A program made the position numbers and the translations under genes. Of a stretch of 64,000 nucleotides of DNA, positions 40,196 through 47,789 are shown piece after piece. This DNA comes from Flavobacteriales bacterium (GTDB taxonomy: Bacteria > Bacteroidota > Bacteroidia > Flavobacteriales_D > Crocinitomicaceae). The notes below the pieces were generated by a model. It saw only the letters and a list, made by a program, of their open reading frames with translations. It was not told the origin of the DNA and made no database searches. The stretch spans positions 1-64,000 of the forward strand of contig CANJLG010000004.1 in NCBI GenBank assembly GCA_947475095.1, read 5' to 3'. The first letter of the stretch is position 1. Every line of letters starts with the position of its first letter.

Positions 40196-40537
40196 ATGAG
40201 CTACATAGAACTGAAAACAGAGAATGAACTAAAGGAATTGATAGCTGCAAGCTTTCATAAACCTCAAGTTATTTTTAAACACTCCACCCGTTGTTTTATA
40301 TCATCAAGGGTACTTAAAAATACATTGAGTAGTTTTGAAGATCCCCGGGCTGATTGGCATTTATTGGATTTAATTGCTTTCCGAAATATTTCCAATGACA
40401 TTGAAAAGATGTTAAACGTAACGCATCAATCTCCTCAAATCATTATAATCGACAAGGGAATTTCACCCTATAATGCCTCCCATGAACAGATCTTGCCAGA
40501 GGCTATTTTCGAACAGATTGATAACCTTAACCGATGA
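40196..40537 (+). CDS. ytxJ: Bacillithiol system redox-active protein YtxJ-like
   Basis: VIFKHSTRCFISSRVL single-Cys thioredoxin-like motif. Confidence 0.82.
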   Translation: MSYIELKTENELKELIAASFHKPQVIFKHSTRCFISSRVLKNTLSSFEDPRADWHLLDLIAFRNISNDIEKMLNVTHQSPQIIIIDKGISPYNASHEQILPEAIFEQIDNLNR

Positions 40538-41625
40538 AAAAAAAGAAACGCGTTACCATTCTTATCATTGTTGGAATAGGCATCATTTCTTATTTCCTTT
40601 ATAAAAATAATGTCACAGCATTAGAGGATGAAGCATTACCGTGTCATTTTACGATTCAGGATAATATTACACTTACTCATGGACAAAAACTTGATATACC
40701 AATAGCATCTACTGAACAATTTAATTCCATTGAACTTCGCATAGGCGATAGTATCCTCTCAAAATGGGCGAAGCCATCGAAACTCATTCATTATGAATTA
40801 AATTCGAAAGCCATGCAGGTGGGTTTGTTTACACTTGTTTTAATCGCAAAAACGAAAGATGGGAATGAAATTCGGGATGAACGCACCATTCAAATACTAT
40901 CTGACATTGTTCCAAAAAAATGGAGGATAAAGATTATCAACGAGTACCCTCATTTAGATTCTAGCTATACTCAGGGGCTTGCTTTTCTGAACAATACACT
41001 ATTTGAAAGTACAGGAGATCCTAATACAACAGGCAGCTCTTTAGTGGGCGAAATAACATTAGAAACCGGGAAAATAAATCGTCGTACTGGCCTCGATAAA
41101 ACGTTTTTTGGTGAAGGAATTACCATTTTAGGAGATAAGATTTTTCAAATCACTTGGAAGAATCAAACTTGTTTTGTGTATAATGCCGCTGACTTTGCCA
41201 AACAGAAAACATTTACCTATACTGGAGAAGGCTGGGGGATTTGTAATGATGGGAAGTATCTCATTATGTCTGACGGAACGGATAGATTAAGCTATCGTGA
41301 CCCGGAAACTTTCCAGTTACTAAAATCAGTAGATGTTTATACCAACGAAGGCCCCATCTCCATGTTAAATGAGTTGGAATTTATTGATGGATTAGTCTAT
41401 GCAAATATTTACACCACTAACTTAGTTGCCGTTATCGATCCGGAAAATGGAAAAGTGATGGCCACTATTGATGCAACAGAATTAGTTGAGCGCGGAAAAG
41501 GAAATGGACAAGTACTTAATGGTATTGCATACAACTCTTCAAATCGCAAAACTTATATGACGGGTAAGTTTTGGCCAAAACTGTTTGAAGTAGAAGTGCT
41601 TAAAACACCTGTTAAGGGCTTGTAA
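40534..41625 (+). CDS. Glutaminyl-peptide cyclotransferase
   Basis: YTQGLAFLNNTLFESTGDPNTTGSSL, ITWKNQTCFVYN, GEGWGICNDGKYLIMSDGTDRL, NELEFIDGLVYANIY. Confidence 0.88.
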   Translation: MKKKKRVTILIIVGIGIISYFLYKNNVTALEDEALPCHFTIQDNITLTHGQKLDIPIASTEQFNSIELRIGDSILSKWAKPSKLIHYELNSKAMQVGLFTLVLIAKTKDGNEIRDERTIQILSDIVPKKWRIKIINEYPHLDSSYTQGLAFLNNTLFESTGDPNTTGSSLVGEITLETGKINRRTGLDKTFFGEGITILGDKIFQITWKNQTCFVYNAADFAKQKTFTYTGEGWGICNDGKYLIMSDGTDRLSYRDPETFQLLKSVDVYTNEGPISMLNELEFIDGLVYANIYTTNLVAVIDPENGKVMATIDATELVERGKGNGQVLNGIAYNSSNRKTYMTGKFWPKLFEVEVLKTPVKGL

Positions 41626-42862
41626 AGAAAAGTTGGCTTTGAAAGCCTACGCCATTCGAAATAACTAATCTATAGTTTCCATTTTGAAAATCATCCATTG
41701 AAAAAAAATGATATTTTTCATTAATATCAAATGATTTTACTACGGCATTATTCTCATTAAACACTTGAATTTTTGTTCCTTCACCACTTATTCCGTTTAA
41801 ATGCAATTGAAATAATTTTTCATTTATAGGCATTAAACTGATAAAGCCTTGCTCATTTTCTAGTAATGATTTGGGTAATGTCCGTTTGTTTTTGCCCTTT
41901 AGCTTTACTTTTTCGCTGCCATCCAGCGCCAAAAGAGGACCTAGATTTGGCAAATCGCCTTCAGTAAAGTTTTTTTGCTGGTTAGCAGGTAGCATATCCT
42001 TATCGGTTAATTTCCATACGCGCATATAATCTACCAAGAACTCACTGGGGAAAGCCGTTTTCTTATTCGGGCCAGGAGAAAAAGGACCTTTATCGACCGC
42101 TACGGATAGATTAGCAATCATATTCATTTCCGCTCCAAAATCGCCGACATAGTTGGCAACGGGCTTACCATTCATGTAAAAGTTAACATAGCCAGGAAGC
42201 CATATCCCTGAAAAAACAACCCATTCTCCCATTAAGGACCGATCCGTTTTAAGCCAAGCTCCCCATGGTTTTTTTACGATATAGGGAAAGGGTTTGATTT
42301 TATCACAAGCATCGGGACAATGAATATCAACATGAAATTCGTTGGTTTTCTCTCCTTTCGATTCCATGAAATCAATTTCGTCGTTAGGTTTCCCCCCATA
42401 AAGCCAAAAGGCTGGCCACAATCCTTGACCCTTAGGAATAAAGCAACGGCACTCAAAATAACCATACCTAAAGGATAATTTGCTCCATAATGCTGCCGTT
42501 AGGTAATTTAATTTAACGCGATTGTTTTGGACCAATGGATTTTTATTTTTTATGTCATCCTCCAACATCCATTCTGGAAATGTCCGGTAGTCAGAGCTTG
42601 TATCTACCGTTAAAATAGCTTTGCCATTTTCAATACTAACCATTTCTGGTGCGGCATAAATCCCATCCTTAATCGACAATCCTCCCCAAGGATAATGATT
42701 ATACCACTTGCTTTCATCCAAACGCTCGTCGGTAAATTCATCTCCAAAATGATAGTACCATTCTTTTATTGAATTGTTGTTTATCTGCCAAAGTGTCGGC
42801 TTTAACTGTGCCGCTAATGAAGACAAAACCAAGCAAAAAGACAAGATAAATAAGTGTTTCAT
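41612..42862 (-). CDS. Secreted GH16-family glycoside hydrolase
   Basis: Signal peptide; catalytic DEIDFMESKG; GLWPAFWLYGG; FHVDIHCPD. Confidence 0.87.
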   Translation of the reverse strand: MKHLFILSFCLVLSSLAAQLKPTLWQINNNSIKEWYYHFGDEFTDERLDESKWYNHYPWGGLSIKDGIYAAPEMVSIENGKAILTVDTSSDYRTFPEWMLEDDIKNKNPLVQNNRVKLNYLTAALWSKLSFRYGYFECRCFIPKGQGLWPAFWLYGGKPNDEIDFMESKGEKTNEFHVDIHCPDACDKIKPFPYIVKKPWGAWLKTDRSLMGEWVVFSGIWLPGYVNFYMNGKPVANYVGDFGAEMNMIANLSVAVDKGPFSPGPNKKTAFPSEFLVDYMRVWKLTDKDMLPANQQKNFTEGDLPNLGPLLALDGSEKVKLKGKNKRTLPKSLLENEQGFISLMPINEKLFQLHLNGISGEGTKIQVFNENNAVVKSFDINEKYHFFSMDDFQNGNYRLVISNGVGFQSQLFFTSP

Positions 42863-42976
42863 ATCATTGATTTAACAAAGCGCTCAAAAATAAGCAAGAT
42901 AAATTTGATTTAAAGAATTACAGCAATCAAAATAACTAATACACGTTTTAAGGATATCGCTTATCTTCGCTTTTCC

Positions 42977-45900
42977 ATGTGCTTACGACCACTTTTATTT
43001 CTCTTTTGTATCACCCCTGTCATGTTAACCGCACAAAGTGGTAATTTGAGGTCGTACTCCATTAAAGCCTCCTCCTCAAGCATCAAAATAGATACCTTAA
43101 GCATCTACCCCAATTCCTTTTATGCCATATGGAATGGAGACACGCTCTCCAAAAACGATTACTTTTTAGATTACACATGCTCAACTTTTCAATGGTTGCG
43201 AAAAGATACCGGCCTAGTCAAGCTTCATTACCGAGTGCTTCCTTTTGATTTTTCTCGCAGCTACAAGCGATATGACACCACACTACTCAGTATAAAAGCA
43301 AACGATGAAAGAGACAAATTCAAAATTAGTAATTCCTATTCCGTCAACGATGTTTTTGGCGGACAGGAATTAGCAAAAAACGGAAGTATTTCTCGAGGCG
43401 TGAGTTTCGGAAACAGGCAAGATTTAGGGATTAATTCGGCCTTAAACTTAGAATTATCAGGGAACCTATCACCGAATTTAAAAGTGCTTGCGGCGGTTTC
43501 AGACGCCAACATACCCATTCAGCCCAATGGAAACACGAATAAACTTCAAGAATTTGACCAAGTCTTCATTCAAGTATTTAATGAGCAATTTAAACTAACG
43601 GTTGGTGACTTTTGGCTATCAAAACCTGATGGCTTTTTTATGAACTATAAAAAAAGGGCACAAGGCCTAAGTATCGAGAATCGTTGGCCCTTGGAAAACG
43701 ATAAATATTGGAAAACTCAAGCGAGTGCAGCGCTTTCAAAAGGAAAGTTTAATCGACAAGTGATTGTTGGGATAGAGAGCAATCAAGGTCCCTATCGACT
43801 AAGAGGAAACGAAAATGAACCCTTTATTTTAGTTCTTGCAGGTACAGAACGCATTTACATTGATGGCCGCTTATTGGAGCGAGGGCAGGAATACGATTAT
43901 GTAATGGATTATAATACCTCGGAACTTACCTTTACAGCACGCAACCTCATTACAAAAGATTCACGCATTGTAGCAGAATTTCAATATTCTGATCAAAACT
44001 ATGCCCGCTCCTTAATCCAAAGCGCCACAAGTTACCATGGAAAGAAACTAGATTTCTGGTTGAATGCCTATTCTGAACAAGATGCCAAAAATCAATCATT
44101 ACAACAAAACTTAAGCCCTTCCCAAAAATTTTACCTAAGTACAATTGGCGACAACTTGGAATTAGCTAAGATTTCAAGTATTGATTCCATCGGATATTTC
44201 GATAATCAAGTATTATATAAAATGATTGATTCCTTAGCGTACGATTCCGTTTTGGTCTTTAGCGTGCAACCAGACTCTGCTATATACCGAGCGGTTTTTC
44301 AATACATTGGAGCAAATAAGGGTAACTACATATTAAATAACTATAATGCGCTAGGTAAAGTTTTCCGTTGGGTTGCTCCTGTTGGCGGTATTCCACAGGG
44401 CGATTTTCAACCCTCACGCCTTATTATCACCCCAAAACAAAAACAACTATTTACCTCCGGCTTTCGATACCAACTTACTAAAAACATTAAAATTGATAGC
44501 GAAACAGCCCTTTCAAGCGAGGACCTTAATACATTTTCAACCCTTGGAAATAATAATAATCTAGGACTAGCACAGCGCAGTAAAATTACTCAATCGCGTA
44601 TCCTCGGAGATAGTAGTAAAGGTTGGGAGATTGAAAATAAAATAGAATATGAATACCTACATGCTAATTTTTCGCCCATAGAACAATACCGTAGCGTTGA
44701 ATTTGACCGCGATTGGAACACAAGAAATAAAGGCTATCAAGGTCAGCAAGGAGTAGGACAAATCAGTTCAAAACTCAAACAAAAATCGTACGGATTTATA
44801 AATCTATCCGGCCAAAGCTACGCTTTCGGAAAAGATTATCTTGGCAATCGAATTTATTCTGATGGGAAATGGAATCAAGGAGGCTGGTCTGCAAATTGGA
44901 ATGGTAGCTATTTATCGTCGAAAACAACAGGCGGCAATCAGTTTTTTAGGCACCGTATAGATCTCAATAAAAACATTGGTCGTCTCAGACTTGGATATCG
45001 TGATGACCATGAGAAAAACACCTTTACAGATTCGAGTCAATTCATCACTAAAAACAGCTATCAATTTTTTGATTATGAAATTTATTTAGCCAGCTCCGAC
45101 ACTTCTTCTTCTACATTTAAGTTTTATTATCGTGAACGCTATGATCAACGAGCAGATAGCACATCATTACGACAAGCAGCAAAAGCGAGAACCTTGGGTG
45201 GAGAAATCTCCTTAAAAAAACTAAAAGACCAACGCTTAACCCTAATCGGTGGATATAGAACATTGGCGATTACTGATAGTAGTTTGATCAATCAAAGCCC
45301 AGAAAATTCCTTAATTGGTCGAATTGATTATGAAGCGAGGTGGTTCAAAAACGCCTTAAATTGGAGCACCTTTTATGAAGTGGGTTCTGGACTAGAACAA
45401 AAGCGGACCTTTATTTACATAAAAGTAAATGATGGCCAAGGTGTTTACACTTGGGTAGATTACAACAATGATGGTGTAAAAGACCTAAACGAATTCGAAA
45501 TTGCGCAATACGTAGACCAGGCAAGTTATATCCGAATTTTCACCCCAAGCAATGACTATGTAAAGACCTATTCGAATGAACTCAATCAAGGCATTTTTTG
45601 GCGACCCGAAAAAATATGGGCAAAGAAAAAAGGCTTTTTGGGCTTAATGGCTAAATTTTCAAACCAAACTCGTATTCGTATTAATCAAAAAACCAGCCTA
45701 TTTGACCCCAGCACATTTTTTAACCCATTTGCCAATGCCATAGCAGACACCAACTTATTAAGTACAGGAGCACTGATACGAAATGCCCTATATTTCAATC
45801 GAACGTCAAACGTAATAAATGCTGAATACACCTATCAAGACAGTAAAAATAAAAGCCTACTAGCATCTGGATTCGATTCAAAAAGAAATAAATACCACGA

Positions 45901-46411
45901 AATATTTACCCGGTGGAACATTATTCCTACCTTTTCCATAGAACTTAAAGGGCAAAAAGGGGCGAAAAGTGCCTTTGCCGACTACACCACCAACAGAAAC
46001 TATTCATTTGGTTACCAATCACTCTTAGCTAGCTTTATTTACCAAGCATCCACCAACTATCGTCTCACCCTTGATGGGCGAATAATAGACAAAAAAAATG
46101 AGGCTAATTTTGGAGGGGAAACCTGTTTATTAAAAGAAATCGGTGGAAGTTTTAAGTACAATCAAACCGAAAAAGGAAGTGTTCAGGGTGCTATAAAGGC
46201 CATATCAATGGGTTATACAGGCAATCCAAATTCAGCTGTCGGATTTGAAATGCTTGAATCCTTGAGGCCGGGAATTAATTATACGTGGAATCTTAGCTAC
46301 CAGCGTACCTTATCCAAAAATTTGCAATTAACCATTCAGTACCTGGGAAGAAAATCCGAAGCGATTCGAACCATTCATAGTGGAAGTATGGAAGTAAGGG
46401 CTTATTTTTAA
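42977..46411 (+). CDS. Large outer-membrane/surface protein (1144 aa), function unknown
   Basis: Signal peptide; long beta-barrel-like region (LSGNLSPNLKVLAAVSDANIPIQPNGNT, LTVGDFWLSKPDGFFMNYKKRAQG). Confidence 0.7.
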   Translation: MCLRPLLFLFCITPVMLTAQSGNLRSYSIKASSSSIKIDTLSIYPNSFYAIWNGDTLSKNDYFLDYTCSTFQWLRKDTGLVKLHYRVLPFDFSRSYKRYDTTLLSIKANDERDKFKISNSYSVNDVFGGQELAKNGSISRGVSFGNRQDLGINSALNLELSGNLSPNLKVLAAVSDANIPIQPNGNTNKLQEFDQVFIQVFNEQFKLTVGDFWLSKPDGFFMNYKKRAQGLSIENRWPLENDKYWKTQASAALSKGKFNRQVIVGIESNQGPYRLRGNENEPFILVLAGTERIYIDGRLLERGQEYDYVMDYNTSELTFTARNLITKDSRIVAEFQYSDQNYARSLIQSATSYHGKKLDFWLNAYSEQDAKNQSLQQNLSPSQKFYLSTIGDNLELAKISSIDSIGYFDNQVLYKMIDSLAYDSVLVFSVQPDSAIYRAVFQYIGANKGNYILNNYNALGKVFRWVAPVGGIPQGDFQPSRLIITPKQKQLFTSGFRYQLTKNIKIDSETALSSEDLNTFSTLGNNNNLGLAQRSKITQSRILGDSSKGWEIENKIEYEYLHANFSPIEQYRSVEFDRDWNTRNKGYQGQQGVGQISSKLKQKSYGFINLSGQSYAFGKDYLGNRIYSDGKWNQGGWSANWNGSYLSSKTTGGNQFFRHRIDLNKNIGRLRLGYRDDHEKNTFTDSSQFITKNSYQFFDYEIYLASSDTSSSTFKFYYRERYDQRADSTSLRQAAKARTLGGEISLKKLKDQRLTLIGGYRTLAITDSSLINQSPENSLIGRIDYEARWFKNALNWSTFYEVGSGLEQKRTFIYIKVNDGQGVYTWVDYNNDGVKDLNEFEIAQYVDQASYIRIFTPSNDYVKTYSNELNQGIFWRPEKIWAKKKGFLGLMAKFSNQTRIRINQKTSLFDPSTFFNPFANAIADTNLLSTGALIRNALYFNRTSNVINAEYTYQDSKNKSLLASGFDSKRNKYHEIFTRWNIIPTFSIELKGQKGAKSAFADYTTNRNYSFGYQSLLASFIYQASTNYRLTLDGRIIDKKNEANFGGETCLLKEIGGSFKYNQTEKGSVQGAIKAISMGYTGNPNSAVGFEMLESLRPGINYTWNLSYQRTLSKNLQLTIQYLGRKSEAIRTIHSGSMEVRAYF

Positions 46412-46414
46412 ACT

Positions 46415-46819
46415 ATGAAAGATATCGAAACCAAGGCTGATGTTGAAAAATTAATCACTTTATTTTATGGTAAAGTTGTTAAAGATGCTAGCCTATCTCC
46501 ATTTTTCGCCAACATAGATTTGGAAAAACACCTGCCGCACATGATTCACTTTTGGTGTTTTGCCCTCCTTGACGAACCCGGATATACGACCAATGTGGTA
46601 GAAAAACACCTACACATGCCATTAAAAGCAATACATTTTAGTACTTGGCTACAGCATTTCAACCAAACCGTAGATGCCCTTTTTATCGGTGAAAAAGCAG
46701 AGGCCGCAAAACAAAGAGCTGCCCTTATTGGGTGGACTATTCAAAGTAAAGTTGAAAAGAAATTGACATTAACCGCTAGCCTCGGTACATTCCTCCCTTC
46801 GGCCGGAACACTCGGCTAG
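46415..46819 (+). CDS. Truncated haemoglobin (group III-like globin), C-terminus formed by a repeat element
   Basis: FYGKVVKDASLSPFFANIDLEKHLPHMIHFWCFALLDEPGY; last codons ASLGTFLPSAGTLG* lie inside repeat unit 1. Confidence 0.85.
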   Translation: MKDIETKADVEKLITLFYGKVVKDASLSPFFANIDLEKHLPHMIHFWCFALLDEPGYTTNVVEKHLHMPLKAIHFSTWLQHFNQTVDALFIGEKAEAAKQRAALIGWTIQSKVEKKLTLTASLGTFLPSAGTLG

Positions 46820-47030
46820 CTCACAACAAGCTTATCGAGTGATTCCGCTCTCTCGATATAATCGCCCATGGCGACCACTCGATTGGCGGAATAGTATCGA
46901 GGTAAGCACTCGGCTAGCTCACAAAAAGCTGATCGAGCGCATCTCGACTTCGCTCGATGTGCTCTTGAAAGTGGATCGAAAGCAGCTTATCGAGTGGGCA
47001 CAGCTTGCTGGGGTTGTATCGAGAGAAGCG
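46774..47030 (+). repeat. GIY-YIG-associated modular repeat, unit 1 (257 bp)
   Basis: cgctagcctcggtacattc...gctggggttgtatcgagagaagcg; shares modules with units 2 and 3. Confidence 0.9.
46935..46964. other. Hairpin in repeat unit 1
   Basis: gagcgcatctcgacttcgctcgatgtgctc. Confidence 0.75.
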
Positions 47031-47103
47031 TAATATTCACTATGAAAATTTCCTTAACAAACAATTCAAATTTTTTGTATCTTACTAAGATGAACTTAAT
47101 ATA

Positions 47104-47391
47104 ATGGTGTGTCACATGTATATCTTAATTTGCGGAGACGGAACTTACTATACCGGAAGCACTCGTAATTTAGCACGAAGACTAATGCAACATCAATCTG
47201 GTACAGGAGCTATTCACACAACAATGCACCAACCCGTAGACTTGATTTATTCAGAAGTGTTTTCTAGAATTGACCATGCGTTTTATCGCGAAAAACAGGT
47301 TCAACGGTGGTCTCATGATAAAAAGACTGCTCTTATTAAAGGAGAAATTGAAATATTAAAGATGTTGGCAAAGAAAGATTTCAAGCGCTAG
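47104..47391 (+). CDS. GIY-YIG nuclease family protein (solitary)
   Basis: MYILICGDGTYYTGSTRNLARRLMQHQSGTGAIHTTMHQPVDLIYSEVFSRIDHAFYREKQVQRWSHDKKTALIKG; alternative start at 47116; stop codon inside repeat unit 2. Confidence 0.93.
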   Translation: MVCHMYILICGDGTYYTGSTRNLARRLMQHQSGTGAIHTTMHQPVDLIYSEVFSRIDHAFYREKQVQRWSHDKKTALIKGEIEILKMLAKKDFKR

Positions 47392-47612
47392 CCTCGTCCG
47401 GCGCTTGCCGAGTGATTCCGCCATCTCGATACAATCGCCTATGGCGACCACTCGATTGGCGGAATAGTATCGAGGTCAGCACTCGGCTAGCTCACAACAA
47501 GCTTATCGAGCGCACATCGAGTCCGCCTAGTCGGACTCGAGGCGCTCTTGAAAGTGGATCGAAAGCAGCTTATCGAGTGGCCACAGCTTGCTGGGGTTGT
47601 ACCGAGAGAAGC
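47386..47612 (+). repeat. GIY-YIG-associated modular repeat, unit 2 (227 bp)
   Basis: cgctagcctcgtccggcgcttgccgag...gctggggttgtaccgagagaagc. Confidence 0.9.
47508..47547. other. Hairpin in repeat unit 2 with a different stem sequence
   Basis: GAGCGCacatCGAGTCCGcctagtCGGACTCGaggCGCTC. Confidence 0.8.
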
Positions 47613-47616
47613 AAAT

Positions 47617-47785
47617 CGCTAGCCTCGGTACATTCATCCCTTCGGTTGGAACACTCGGCTAGCTCACAACAAGCTTATCGAGCGCATCTCGACTTCGCTC
47701 GATGTGCTCTTGAAAGTGGATCGTAAGCAGCTTATCGAGTGGCCGCAGGTTGCTGGGGTTGTCCGCCTGGGCGGACGAGAGAAGC
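47617..47785 (+). repeat. GIY-YIG-associated modular repeat, unit 3 (169 bp, lacks the central module)
   Basis: cgctagcctcggtacattcatcccttcggttggaac...gctggggttgtccgcctgggcggacgagagaagc. Confidence 0.9.
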
Positions 47786-47789
47786 ACCC

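Noticed and set aside
46774-47785. CRISPR array interpretation of the repeat block
   Set aside because: Units are long, modular and unequal, with no short regular repeat/spacer spacing and no cas genes.
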